A stretch of DNA of 64,000 nucleotides from Sipunculus nudus (taxonomy: Eukaryota; Annelida; Sipuncula; Golfingiida; Sipunculidae). Under the pieces are notes generated by a model. That model was given only the letters and a program-made list of their open reading frames with translations. It did no database searches and had not been told where the DNA came from. Shown here in pieces: positions 1 through 14,237 of the stretch. The stretch spans positions 5,086,001-5,150,000 of the forward strand of contig CM049310.1 of NCBI GenBank assembly GCA_026874595.1, in the 5' to 3' direction. Position numbers and translations under genes: made by a program. How positions within the stretch are numbered: the stretch's first letter is position 1; each line of letters opens with the position of its first letter.

Positions 1-1882
1 AGTTGTCCGTGCAAGGACATATTGTCAACATGTCAGTTGGATGAGCGTCATGACCCACGGGTCACTTGTTATTTATATTTATAAAGTCCCTGTGTTTTTC
101 CATTGTCGTTATTCCTCTTAGTGCTATCAGCAGTTGTATCATTTGTCATGTTTTGGTGAATGAGAATCACATTCACTCCTGCCAGAGCCATCAGTAATCC
201 TATTTGTCTGCTGCCATTGATTGATATATATTTTTTTTTTGTATATCATGCCAGCTTTACTTATACATACAATCCGAAACTGTTAATAGGAGAAGATACA
301 TCATTGTATAGATATCTTAGTACTTTTTATCTTCTTTCTCGTTCAGTAGGTGGGTTATAAATTTGTACCACCTCATCATATGAAAGAAATATTTTTTATG
401 ATGGCCTGTGAAATTCTAAACTGTTTTCAGTCCCTGCTTGGCCAAGATCTTGGTCACACTGTTTTGTGATTTACATTGACCAGTGGCCGCCTCTGTTTCC
501 TTGGTTTCCAATTATTGGAGGATGTAGGCTCAATGGGTCAAGCCACGTAGATCATGCAGGACCACCAGAGCTTAGCACGGCCTCCTCAGATATTGTATGA
601 GCTTTATATTGAGTGATTATGGGTTTGGTTAATGTATAAATGTGTATAACCCAAGTATAGAGTGTTTATAGCTGCACTGTGATAAAACAGCAGCTTGGTG
701 TTGAATTTATTACACAACATCACTCACAGCCCATGCCCAGGCTGCCATCAGGGACTGGATTATAATTCAAACCAGTGAACCATTGAAGATTGATCAGGTG
801 AACTTTATGTTTAACTATGTGCTTCATTACCACGGAGCTTGTGTTGCACTGAACGTTCTGTGAAGCAAGTGATGAGATTTAAATACATGTATCAAATTGG
901 TAAAGTTCAAGATGTGGTTCACCAGGTTCAGTGAAGGATAGGATCTGAATCTGACAGTGATAGACACAGTCACTGCTTTCTATAAAAATTCAAATGCATA
1001 TATCCAGTACTGGCTATTACACAGTAATGATCTTCTTATTCTTGTTAGGTGTATTAGGAAGTCAGTCTCTTGGTGAATGCAATATGTCTGAAAATATTCT
1101 TGATTTGGCAGACTCAGGTTCAGGTCTTTGGGAATAAGGATAAGTTGTAAAATGAGTTGCATGAATAACTGTTCCATTAACTGTCAACTGCCACAAATTA
1201 TGTAAAAATTACTATATAAATATCAGATGTATAAAGAAAATTGGATTTAATCAGGGCTGTAAATATTGTACATTTAAAGTCTAAGTATATATGCCTTGAA
1301 AATTAAACAATAAGTTGCATTTTTCATTGTTTCTTCCACACAGAATATAGGAAACATTATGAAATGCATGCTTGTATGTATACATTATGCACATCACTGA
1401 AACAGGAAAAGATGCATTGTCAGTGCCACATCCTAACTTTATGTTCTTTATATCCTGAGGGTATATTAGCATGTTGTGCACGCGTGTCTAGTTTTGTTAG
1501 ATTCTCCATAGACCCAGTTTTCTTCCTCTTGAGTCACGTCAGTTGAATCCAGATCCAGGTGGGATGAGTGTGGTCACAGAGATATAAGAGTGGGCTGGCA
1601 TACTTAGCCCGTGGTACCTCAGCCCGTCATGCCTGACCTGTCCCATTCATGAAGCTCCTGTGTGTAGTGTCATTGTTGGTTTGACAACATGTGGAGCATG
1701 GCATAGGAACAACACAAATCATCCACAAAAACAGGTCATTCTCAACACACATCCACCTAGCAGTATATGATTGTTGTTGTAAAAAAGAATGGATGGTAAA
1801 TCATATTTTTAAATGGCTTATTGTTGATGTCACTCAGATCAAATATACACTTTTTTTGTGTATTTGTAGAAGTACTTTTATT
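1..1882. other. Non-coding stretch, no gene seen
   Basis: Short open frames here (up to about 66 codons) lack splice context and protein-like composition. I see no repeat structure, RNA gene or recognisable domain. It could be intergenic or the intron of a gene lying to the left. Confidence 0.5.
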
Positions 1883-3705
1883 AGGGCCCCGCTTGACAAG
1901 CGGTGCCCTATAGTGATCACTGTGTCAGTCTGTCCATCCGTCCTTCTGTCAGTGACACTTTCTTTCGTGCACAATAACTCAACAACAATATACTGCGGCT
2001 TTCCCAAATTCACAGGGATGATTGGTACCTATGAGGGATCCAGACCTATTGAATTACAGACTTGTCGGAATTCAAATATGGCCGCCACAGCCCAATCGCT
2101 GATTTTCTTTTGCACGCAATGACTCAACAACAACACACTGCAGCTTTCCCAAATTCACAGGGATGATTGGTACCTATGAGGGCTCTAGACCTATGGAATT
2201 ACAGACTTGTTGGAATTCAAATATGGCCACCACAGCCCAATCGCTGATTCTTTTTTGCACGCAATAACTCAACAACAACATACTGCAGCTTTCCCAAATT
2301 CACAGGGATGATTGGTACCTATGAGTGCTCCAGACCTATTACATTACAGACTTGTCGGAATTCAAATATGGCTGCCACAGCCTAATTGCTGATTTTCTTT
2401 TACACGCAATAACTCAACAACAACCTACTGCAGCTTTCCCAAATTCACAAGGATGGTTGGTACCTATGATGGCTCCAGACATGTTAAATTACAGACTTGT
2501 CTGAATTCAAATATGGCTGTCACAGCCCAATCGCTGATTTTCTTTCGCACGCAATAACTCAACAACAACATACTGCAGCTTTCCAAAATTCACAGGGTTG
2601 GTTGGTTCCTATGAGGGCTCCTGACCTATTCAATAACAGACCTGTCGGAATTCAAATATGGCCGCCACAGCCCAATCATGGATTTTCTTTCATGCGAAAT
2701 AATTCAACAACAACATACTGCAGCTTTCCCAAATTCACAGGGATGATGGGCACCTATGAGAGCTATAAACCTATTGAATAACAGACCTGTCTGAATCCAA
2801 TATGGCCTCCACAGCCAGATCGCTGATTTTCTTTTGTGTGTGATAACTCAACAACAACTTGCTGCAGCTTTCCCAAATTTACAGGGATCATTGGTCCCTA
2901 TGAGGGCTCCAGACCTATTGAATTACAGACTTGCTCAAAATCAAATATGGCTAACAGACTACATTCGGTGATTTTCTATTGCATACATTATTTCAGACAT
3001 ATCTTCTTTAATCCAGTATGATACAGACTTGTCGGAATTCAAATATGGCGGCCACAGCCCAATCGCTGATTTTCTTTTACACGCAATAACTCAACAACAA
3101 CCTACTGCAGCTTTCCCAAATTCACAGGGATGGTTGGTACCTATGATGGATCCAGACATGTTTAATTACAGACTTGTCTGAATTCAAATATGGCTGTCAC
3201 AGCCCAATCGCTGATTTTCTTTTACACGCAATAACTCGACAACAACATACTGCAGCTTTCCAAAATTCACAGGGTTAGTTGGTTCCTATGAGGGCTCCAA
3301 ACCTTTTGAATTACAGACCTGTAGGAATTCCAATATGGCTGCCACAGCCCAAATGCTGATTTTCTTTCGAGTGCGATAACTCAACAACAACCTCCTGCAG
3401 CTTTCCCAAATTCACAGGGATGATTGGTACCTGTTAGGGCTCCAGACCTTTTGAATTACAGACCTGTTGGAATTTCAATATGGCCACCAAAATCAAATAT
3501 TGCTAACAGACTACATTCGGTGATTTTCTATTGCATTCATTATTTCAGACATATCTTCTTTAATCCAGTATGATTTTTTCCCTCATGCATATTGATAAAA
3601 ACATGTTTCTGTTTGTCATATTTTTCAAATTTGACTTAATTTTTCACTCATATGTAAACTAGTCCAGCACTAGCAGAATCGTGGGGCCCTCTGAGGACCA
3701 TTGTC
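1883..3705 (+). repeat. Tandem array of ~145-bp units in a probable non-autonomous mobile element
   Basis: About ten degenerate copies of a ~145-bp unit start with the motif AATAACTCAACAACAA near 1972, 2117, 2262, 2408, 2552, 2695, 2840, 3083, 3227 and 3375. The block begins with AGGGCCCCGCTTGAC, which contains the hairpin CCGCTT-GAC-AAGCGG. Near the other end, at 3683, GGGGCCCT is the exact inverse of the first eight bases. An ~85-bp non-unit sequence (key motif CTAACAGACTACATTCGG) occurs twice, at 2936-3021 and 3488-3571, which shows an internal duplication by unequal exchange. The architecture resembles Helentron-associated elements, but the exact ends are not defined. The open frames across it are chance frames. 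Confidence 0.75.
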
Positions 3706-6700
3706 CGACCACATCTGGTTAAAATAATATTAAGTTTTGGATGTGAATCTGTTTTCAGTTTCCTCCTTTTTTGGGGGAAATAAACTGTGCAGGATGGGGA
3801 AAGGTCAGGGAGTGCTATTCCCCCCCTCTCCCCCCCCCCCCACTGTTTTATCTATTTATTCCATGTTCATTCATTGAGTGGTAGACCATAATAGACCACA
3901 CATCCAGCCACATCTGCACAGGGGTGTGCAAATAAAAAAAAACTGTTCATATTTAATTGGGCTGCGAGGAAGGGGGGGGGGGGGAGGTAAGGACTTGGTG
4001 TATTTAGGTAGGTGACCAATGTTTTTGAGCCTGTTGGTATCAACTAGCTGCCTAACTTGGCAAGTAAAGAATAAGTCAAGTCTAACCATGCTCTGATTCT
4101 GATGCCAAGACGACTCATTTGTCATCTTTCTGTGACAGGGATATGATTCAGGGATTGTTTACCTGGATGTACCTGTAACGAGATGGGTGTGTTTATACTT
4201 CCTTGTGATAAAGCAGTCACATGACCTTGGTGTATATCACCTTGGGTGGATCAATCACATGGTCTTAAGTGTGATCCTTATCTGTTGTCAGGCACTGACT
4301 GGTGTCGTGGCTTGTAAACAATGGATAATTTTGTTTAATCTCAGCAGCTCCTTTTTGACTTTCATTCATCTCATATGTTTGTATATTATAAATAATAAGA
4401 ATTCAATATGACATCTCCAGATAAAAAGTTGTCATTCAAAGAAATTTTATTATTATGATACAATGATCAGTTAATAATAATCATAATAATAATACCGGTA
4501 TTGACATTAATAAATAGTTAAAATAAAAATTGTTAATAACAAACTTAGTTAATACATATAATTTACTCTTACAAATACTGTAAGTAATAAAATGCTGTAA
4601 GTAACAAAAACAAATTGATGAAGATTAAACAAAAGACGGTGTATAAAATAAATATTCCTGTTATTATTGGCTCAAAAAATTAATTTAATTAAAAGTATTT
4701 CACAGCCTTTTTTCACAAAGGTTTCTGAAAAAAATTGCTTATGTTTTTGGTCAAAGTAAAGCAACTGAGAGTACCGAAGGTGATGCAAAGGATAATCCTT
4801 AAAGTGAAACCTGCCATAAACAGGGGTTCTATACCCTTCAGTATAGAGTGCCAGCTTGGGCACTTGTGTCTTAATCAGCACATCTGTATTATGTAATCAA
4901 TAACACTCATTATTTGGCACACTTTAAATTTAATAAACTTCAGTGTTATATACAGTAAGTGTTCAGGTGGCATGGATTGATCATTTAGGATATAACTGTT
5001 AATAAAGCCAGTTACTGTTAATTGAGCCTCAGGGCTCATTAAATATAAGCAAGGGAAGGGGGTTTAATGAATTTCATTGAGTGAAGAAACCAAGTGCACT
5101 CAGAAGTAACTGGTCTGGTTTCCTGGCATTGTTTAGATTGCCATTGCAAGGAACAAATGGAAAAGTCAAAGGTAAAATATGATTATCTTTCATGAGAAAT
5201 ATTTCAATTATATTACCTAACTATAGCTGTGTATCTTAATTTAGGCTATTATTTACTGGTTATAAATAATACAGCACTTATCTAATTCTTGATGTAACTT
5301 CATGTTGAGCTGGCAACCTTATTCTGTATGTGTGGCATAACCAAAACATGCTTTATTACAGTTATTCATGAAAAGATCCAGTATTGCATGATCAGTACTC
5401 TTCAGCAGTTTTATGACTTGTTCAGTAAATCCTATAAATAGCAGCCTACCACAGAGTGGATCCAGGGTGGGAGGGTCAGCAATTCTGGACCCCCTCCCCC
5501 TTTTTAACCATTGTAAGGGGTTCAAATCAACTTTTGCGTATTAGACGCTCACCTTTTCCTCACATGAGGACGTTTTTCCAGTTATCTCATTAGTCTTCTT
5601 GTGTTGGATCCCCCCCTTTTCCCAAAATCCTAGATCCACCCACTACCACAAATATACTTATTGACAGCAAGTTTACATTCTATATGCAGAAAACACAATT
5701 TACATCCACAGATGTTATTACAGGGATGCTGGCAAGATTAAGATATGCTGATAAAATGGGTGCTGCAGACACCAAAATTTTACAGGTAAAGGTTAAAGCT
5801 TAGCACCATGACCATTGGGTCAATTGTGTTTCTTTCGCATGCAGGTAATTTAAATCGGATTTGCCCTTTGAAATTAGTCTAGCTTTGGTAAGTCATAGAT
5901 CCAGTGTGGTATTTGTTAACAGATACATTTGAACAAAATTAATATAGCTCACATGTGAAACGTATGCACCACACAAGATGTGATTAACTCAGATTGATAA
6001 CTAGGAAATTTGCTGTTGTAAGGAGGGCTGGTGGAGCAGACATACTCATGTTTCTGGTTAATTGGTAGGTCAGGAGCCAGGCACCATCAGTCGTGACTCA
6101 TGGCGTGATGGTTATTGATTTGCTTCAGGTGTATGAGATACATACATGTCTGGTTTTGCATCATGAAGTGTGTCTTTTTATTAACCATAAAAGAAAATTT
6201 GTTTCAAAGTAGCAATATATTATAGTATATGATAGTCGTGTCACTAATAGAGCTGGGTGACTGTTGGTGATTCTTAATTAAGCAGATCAATGTTTTTAAA
6301 AATTTTGATTCTCAGTTATCATTTTGAAACCTCGAAGAACACCAAGCAAATGACCCTCTGGCTTGCACTGCAATCATGTCTGAAATGGCCTTGGAAGAAT
6401 AGGAATTCGTTCTGGAAAGGATAAGAATTTTCTTTGCCCTCGGAAGATAATTCTCTCTTGTCCAAAAAAGATGCCTGATTTACTTAAACCCTCATTTTTT
6501 CTAAGACCAATCTACAGAGGAGTGACCACTGTAAAATCCCTTTCCACACATGTCACAACCCTACAAAGAGCGCAAAGTCCTTTATAAATTTGTTTAAAAT
6601 ATGTTTTCATCATAATAATTATAGGTCGCCAGAATTCAAAATGTCTAGCACTGCTTGTTTTGACTAAATTTACCTGGATAGAAAACCACACTGAGTTTAC

Positions 6701-9700
6701 TTGACATATCATGACATAACAGTTTTTCTTGTGTGATCTCTGAATGAGTATCCTGCAATAATTTGAGTATTTGTACGGGGTCCAGAAAAAAAGTTATTCA
6801 GCTCTTAACCTTGCCGATGCACATCCCCTTGCCACCAACTCTGTCCACAGATAGCTACTTTCCTGGATCCCGTCTTTGGAGTACTTCAGATTGGATCCCT
6901 GCACCCTTGTCAAAACCTAACAGCTTTATTTTTCTCAGGTTCTGGAATCTACTCATGGTGGCTGCAATAATTCGTACACTACAAACTAAAAACCCGATGA
7001 CACAGATGGTTATTAAGGGTAGACTGCTGGTGTACACAATAATTCATGAGGAATTGTGTGGAAGAGGAAGACTTGAGCAGCTATTACAGATACCTTACAT
7101 GACTCAGTTATAGAACCCTTCCATAGGGAAAACCCAGGACAGTACTGATAGTATTAATTTCAGAACCAGTGGTGATCTAGTGAACATTATATTTAATTGA
7201 ACTAAGTGTTATCTGACTTATCTCATCATCATTATAGTCACGATGACTCAAGTTATCACTCATCTGTACAAACAGATCCAGTGAGATGAAATGCAGCTGT
7301 CATTCAGGCCTGTGTAAACAGAATGCCATTGATGTAGTAGGTACAGAGTAACATTTATTTGTGGCTTTAGTGCTATAATGCTGGTACCATGAGAGTTGAG
7401 GGTGCTCTGTTAGGTTTTAATTTTTCATGTGTAGATGGAATGGGGTATATCTTCATTGTGAAATATGAATCATAAATAAAGAAACATGGACAATTATAAA
7501 ATGTTTGATTTAACTCAAATGAAAGAACTGGGGTAGTTTTCAAATTCTGAGCTGAAGAATTTTGTTTTCTGTAAGGTCCAGATAAAGAATCCACAAGAGC
7601 TATAAATTTCAGGTATAAATAGGGTGAACATTTAGGTTCAGAGCTATGAATTCTATTTGATAGGTAATGTTTGGGAAACCACAAGTACAAAAGAAATCTA
7701 AGTTCACTAGTGTCAGAATAAAAGAGTTCAGGTATAGCTGCAAAGCCTAGGGCTACTCGGTGGTTCAAATACAGTAGGTCTTTGCAGAATATTTTTGTTA
7801 AATTAATTTCTTACCATCATTTTATTGTAAAGAGTAGTTTCATGTAAACGTCCTCTGTATTGGGAACCAGTGTTCATCAACTGGTGATCTGGTGGTTTTA
7901 TAAAATCTCTTACACATACAAGATGGCAGCGTGACCCTACAGTTGACATAAATGGTGCTTCTCAGTTTAAATGAGCGTGACCTGTCACTCTGCTGGTGTC
8001 ACTCTGAACCTGTAACTCTTGTTACAGCAGCTTTGAGGTATTGAGTGTAGGATGCTGATCCATTCAGACATTTTGATTTGTCCTGGAGGGCCAGATCTCC
8101 GTTATTAATTAATATGTATTGACCTGTTGACCCCAGTGGAAAACCTTTTGAGCTGAGTCAATATATTTGAATTTGGCACATTAAGAGGTTGTTATTTGTA
8201 AATACACATAGTTCAGTAGATAATCTTGTTGTTCAGATAGGATTTTTCATTAAGACTGTTGTAGTTTGTCATGTTGAAGTATTAGATATGGCATGATCTT
8301 CTTATTTCAAGATGACCATGTCATGATGTGAGGAGAGCTTATTGGATGTGTTAGGAATTGATGTCATTGATGGTCTTTAGTGGTATAATATGGTTGAAAT
8401 AGTTTGTGCCTGGGATATATTTTGGAGATTTTAATATTTATAAATTAATCATTGTTATTTGATTAAACATTAAAATACATGATGCATGTATGATGTGCAT
8501 ATTTATTGTGGCTTCTATTTTTCCACATTAAGTATTTTGGCCAGTTTTTATTTGCACAGGAAATTACCAGATCTAGATAGTAGTAGACAGTGATATGCTT
8601 TAAGGTCAGCCTGTTTCCTCATACATTAAAGATTTCTTTTGATTTGTTCTCATTACCTGCATCAGTGAAATCAGACATAGCCGGGTTATTTTTTACCAGT
8701 TTCTGTCTGATTGTCTCTCTGGCCTGTTTACTGTTTCTCTATGTCCATTGTACCTCCATAAGGTATGGGTTTAAATTAAATTTGTGGATAATTGTGTCCT
8801 GAGTTGAGAAAATTTTATTTGATTTTGAGTTGATCTGGATCCAGATATGGAAACAGGGACATTTCTGTCTGTTTTACATACATACATAGATCTGTAGCCC
8901 ATCAGATGGAAGAAAGGTAACATAAGATTTATTTTAAAGGTTTTTTTATGGAATCCTGAGTTGATTTAAACATGAGAGGTAATCAGGATGCAGATCTCAC
9001 ATAGGTGCAGTGTAGTCTGTGACAAGTTTTAGCCAATTAGCCAGAAAATACTGGTGTTAAGTAATAATGAATATATGTCAATGGCATAAGCTTGAACAAG
9101 GAAGAGTAGAGACTATCCATTCACAGGTACAGTGATTCACCCATTATCGTACAACAAAGGTTGATTACATCAGGGGCCATATATAATGTACAACCTCCTT
9201 CAGCAGGTATCATATCTGGACCATCCGAGTACTTGAGTGATATTTATGGGTTAATATAATAAATGAAGAGTGGTTACAACTGGGACAGAGTATACCACAC
9301 AGGTATTTTCAGGACAGATAAACAGTGAGTGGACCTGGGAGGCCAGAACTGGCTCACCTAGGATTCTTCCAGATTGATGTTAGGTTTATTGTAAACAGAA
9401 TGGATTAAAGTCCACACTGTAGGTGGCTGAGTCATTATATAGGGATTTATCCAACTCACTCCCTTTATAGTTATATCATCAGATACACTATTATCATATT
9501 TGTACTGGTAGTGACTTACTCATGCTGGTAAAGGTTACGAATCAGACTGATTAGAAATACAGTTGATATGAAGAATGAAATCAGCACTCAGGTGATATCA
9601 TAGATTCCTAGTTGTAGCACACAGTCACCATATTGTAATTCAGGTTGATCAGTACAGAGACATGTATACATATGAATAGCTGGACAAGCAGGAAGATGAT

Positions 9701-12700
9701 TAGGTCTCTCGCTGCTTGTTACTGGTGCTTTTTAACGTGCTGCCATAATTGGTCTGTACAACTCAGTATTAGGATAATACCCCTGGCATATGGATGCACA
9801 GGAAATTGTTCTTAATAACATGTAATGTTACTGCTTTGCAGTAAGCATACCATGTTTAACCCTGAATCTTGCCATTTGATGGTCCATGGAGAGCTGAATT
9901 TTTTCTCTGGCATTGTGTTTTGTTAGTGAGCAGGTTTTTTCGTGACAGCTTTTATATTTAAGATTTTGGTTGGATGATAAACATTTTAAAGAAAGAACCT
10001 AATAAATCATTTGAAATACCTGCAATGGAAGGTTGATTCAGAATACCTTTGTCTCTGCATATATCACCACGCACACATTTTTGCATCACTGCAATGTTGG
10101 ATATGTAGCTCAAACAAGCAAGCATTTTCATTTGGTAAGCTGTTGGTCTCGGGGACAGCCAGGATACTACCTGAGACTGTTGCCAATGCCAGTGTTTTAA
10201 TCCCATCACATGTATTATCCTGAAGAATCAATTCTTTTGCATAGAACTGGATATTTTGTCCTGACAGTCACAGAGGCTTTTAGTTGCTTAGGTGTTTTTC
10301 ATCAGCCTGTACTTAGTTACTTTAATACTGTGCAGTATGGCTGGTTTTCACACCCAGCGGTGTGAATGTTTATGCAGCCTATGGTTTATATATACAACTG
10401 TAGTGTGGTTTGTTTATTCAGCAAACAGTGTGATTCTTAAACTTTCATATTTACCTTTTTCTGTAATAATACAGTGTTTACTGATTTTAAAGACTGTTTC
10501 CTGCTTCATTACTGTGTTTGTTGCTGTGTCTGAAGCCTGTGCCAGGCTCTGGTATTGGTTACTTCTGCCCATTGTGGTCTACAATGGAAGGTTGAAAAGG
10601 AGGAAAACATTAATGAATTAACCAGGCAGTATATGTCAGTAGTACTACAACACAAATGTAATGTACAAGATAACAGCCATGGTAGTAGGGATGCTCCATA
10701 GTGTCTGATTGAATATCCATAGGCTCTTTGTCAGACTATATACATCATCAGTGGGAAATGCCTGGAGATATTTCTTATAGCTCACCCATTATTTATAATA
10801 AATAGAGGTCAAACATAACTTTGGATAGAGAATCAGGGTACAGGGTATTAAGAACACGTGAGGATTGCAGCTGTCTGTATTGCCATCCTTTGTTCAAAAC
10901 TGACTATTCACATTTACACTGAGGTGAACATAGAAACATTTGGCAAGCATATTCCTTAGGGGTTCTATCAAATGAGTGTGTGTTTACACTTGTGTTTGTT
11001 GCAATCAATTCTCAGCCCACCCAAGCTGTTTGACTAATAATGAACTGAAAAAGGCACAAAATATTAATTTTACAACATAAGTTTTGTACATGTGGTGTTT
11101 ATAACTTTATTGATAACAGTGTTGCTGAGGGATACCTTGAAGCATTAAACACAGCATGTTAATGAGCTAGTTACATAATTATTATATAGAACTGTAATTC
11201 TATTCTTTTAGCATTGTCCATAATCTGCAACAAATATTGCATAGATCTGTGGTCTGGTGCTATATCCTTAATTTATAGTGTTGAGATTTAATTGTAGCTA
11301 AATTATTGCAGTTGAGTTTTGTGGGTCTTGATTCCTTTGTTCCCACAGGTCCAAGATGCTGTGAATCATACAGACCTCAATTTTGCACTTGAGATATCCT
11401 ACAAACGGAGCCGTGTATATAAATAATGGTTATATTTATTATTGCATATATATATCAAGGAAACCACAATTGAAAGCTTTTTAGTTCCTGTGCAGAATTA
11501 CATGTGACATTGTGACTTTGATATATAAATTGAGGATGTTATAGGGAAATTGATGAAGTGCTTAATACTGGATAGACTATAGATGTGAAAATACTTATTG
11601 TACTCTGTATCCAGTGCTTGAGGTGTGGTGTTATTACAAGGGGAACCACAAAACTGATATGTAGATCTCGTCCAGAACCGTTTGTTAAATGTACATGTAC
11701 ATATGCACCACAGTTTTCATAGTGGAGCTCATGGACATGGTAAGCCACTCTTAATGGCTGAGCCGGACTAAGTCAAGGACACTGTCATATAGTAGAACAG
11801 TAACCAAGCATTGGGCCATTATAGCCTGAAGTGATGAATTTGATACAAGATTGCAAGAGGTGTATATTGATGATTTATTATAATGACCCTCTGCATTCTT
11901 TTGTGATATATGCCAGTTTTGTCTGCAGTGGTCTGGCTTGACCTGCAGTAACCTCTTATTTATCACCTCTGAGTTAAGATTATGGTCACACCAGTGTGGA
12001 TGCACATACATTCTTTGTGCAGTATAATGTGTGTTTGTGTGTCAACATCTCAGCTGAGTGGCCTGACCTCGGGAATAAGGTCACAGTACCCTTCAGATTT
12101 TTGATGGTGTACTTTCCCACCATATTATCACAAGGAATGTATACTCATTGTTGATGTACATAAATCGTCTTTTTATTGCATGCTAGCTTTTATAATCTGT
12201 TTCTCCAGAGGTTTAATAAAAGACAGAACAAGGTCAGTGCTGATCATGACACACTGAGAGGAACTCTAGTTTTCCCACACTGTTGTATTTACTAAGGAAT
12301 TTGTACATGTTAATGCTCCTGAAGTACTTTGTGTATTTACACACTCACGCACACACACATCTGTGTAATCAATGAATAACAGTATAATAAGGAGGAAAGG
12401 CTGTAGCTTAGTATTGTGGGTGTCAGACTTGCCAGCAGAAGGTCCTTTTAATCCCACCATTTCCTTATGGGTATGATGATGACATCTAGGGAGAACTTTG
12501 GACATTTATCACCTAAGTTCTGAGGTTTTATCTTGTTCTTAGCCCTGAGTATCGCCTGAAATCCAGAAGGCCTAAACAAAAATAATAACATATTGTTCTT
12601 ATCATTTAGTCACCTAACTTAATCCTCATTCATTAGAATATAGATTGTGCCACATGCCATCAACCTATCCTTACAAAATTGTAGTCCTGAGCCCATTTAT

Positions 12701-13739
12701 ATGTATGCAAATTGAGAACACCAAAAGAGAAAGCTCAAAGCTTTCAAGTGCTTTGGTTTAGCAGTAATGACCCACTTGTGTAGAAAATAAACCGGCAATG
12801 AAATTAAAAAAAATATATCTTCATTGTCATCTGAGCTTTCAGGTTCAATAACTTTACATGACTTCCTTCAAGAGTGATGTACATGTCCAAAGAATTTAAA
12901 TATTAGGGATTATGATGGACATATCCTCATGGGCTCAGTTTCATTGAAGTGTTCCTAATTATTCTTCAGAATCAGGTGAAAAGTCATGTAATAAAGCAGA
13001 CCTGTGTACTTAAAATGTATTTACCTACAAAGCTGTACAGCGTGGAGACCGTGACCTCAGATTGAAGAACACTTAACATTAAATATACTGGGGAATTACA
13101 GACATGGTTTTGTCAGGTGCAAAGGTAATAATCATCAGTTTAAAAAAGCATATAGGTCATATATATGTCAGCAGTGCAAGCTTAGACATTGATTAATGGT
13201 GATGTCACTGCAAGGGGTCAAGTATTAAAGCCTGATAGGTCAGGTCGAGTGCTGCCCCCAGGCAGGGAAAAGATGAACTAACCACCTAATAAGTGAACTG
13301 AGCACCCTATTATAAACCTGCTGTATAGTCTTTATATATAATAAATGGTGGTATGAAATATTACCTTGTGCCTATGTTATTAACTTAAACATAGTATTTA
13401 GTTGGGTACCTTTGTGTCATAGATCTTTTGTGTAAAGCTTCCCTACGTTTCAGTTTGTCATCAGTTAAACATGGTCAACAATCCGTGACCATTTTCCCAG
13501 CAGGAGGGAGGACAGACTTTGAAAGAATATATTGGTGACCAGTGTTTGAAGTATGCTTTCATGAGCAGTATATGTGTATGATTTTGAATTCTTACTTCTT
13601 AGTGATACACTATACTGTTGTGTCCATCATGTTGACTTGATGGTCACAGGCTCACAGCTTGACAGTGACAAGTGTCATAGCTGACTAAATGTGCTGAGCT
13701 TCAGCCATGCCTCAACACTGATGCTGTTCAAAGTTCTAG
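3706..13739. other. 10-kb non-coding stretch, no gene seen
   Basis: Only low-complexity features are visible: a C run at 3821-3841 facing a G run at 3972-3984, an AAT microsatellite near 4480, and a short CA run near 12345. The longest open frames (7373-7768 minus, 6763-7113 plus, 10292-10621 plus) have no recognisable family, no CpG or GC rise and no convincing splice signals. Confidence 0.45.
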
Positions 13740-14237
13740 CAACATAATAATAATAATAATAATATATAGTATTTATATAGCGCCAAGATCTTCGATGGTC
13801 GGATTCACAGCGCAATTCACACACATATACCCACTTACATTTTCATGGAAATCTACTCCCTGTGCCTGAAAAAAAAATATATATAAAAAAATAATGCATA
13901 TTAATAACCAAAAGCTTGCCGAAAGAGATACCTTTTTAAATTAGTTTTAAATGATACAAGAGTTGGAGATTTTCTAAGTGTAATGGGAAGTGAATTCCAA
14001 ACCTTTGGGGCTATGAAACGGAAGGAACATTCACTGATTTTCATATTACACTGAAGATTTCTGCCAGCCGAGCACAGCATACACAAAGACCGATAGGTTA
14101 TTATTTTTTCAGTCAAATATGATGGAAGTGAGTCATCAAAACGGCGGTAAACAAAATCAGCAATTTTGTATTGTATACAGTACTTGACGGGAAGCCAATG
14201 GAGCTGTTTGAGCAGTGGGGTGACGTGGTCGTCTTAC
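13740..14237 (-). mobile_element. 3' end of a non-LTR retrotransposon (LINE), 5'-truncated
   Basis: Read on the minus strand, codons from about 14235 to 13901 give ~110 residues typical of the C-terminal tail of CR1/jockey-like reverse transcriptases: the block TPLLKQLHWLPVKY, then DDSLPSYL, then the classic F-x-APKVWNSLP motif followed by SFKTNLKRYLF and a stop at 13901-13903. The 3' tail continues through a GGCGCTATATAAAT motif (about 13773-13786) and ends in a run of ATT triplets at 13744-13765, as non-LTR elements often do. A stop just upstream of the aligned region shows that the copy is truncated and inactive. Endonuclease and catalytic RT domains are absent. Confidence 0.85.

Noticed and set aside
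6763-7113. 116-codon plus-strand frame
   Set aside because: Unrecognised, with no splice framing or composition shift. Kept as non-coding.
7373-7768. 131-codon minus-strand frame
   Set aside because: No recognisable family, no splice or promoter context, and AT-rich composition equal to the surroundings.
10292-10621. 109-codon hydrophobic frame resembling a membrane protein
   Set aside because: T-rich non-coding DNA gives Leu/Phe/Val-rich translations. There is no conserved motif and no supporting exon structure.
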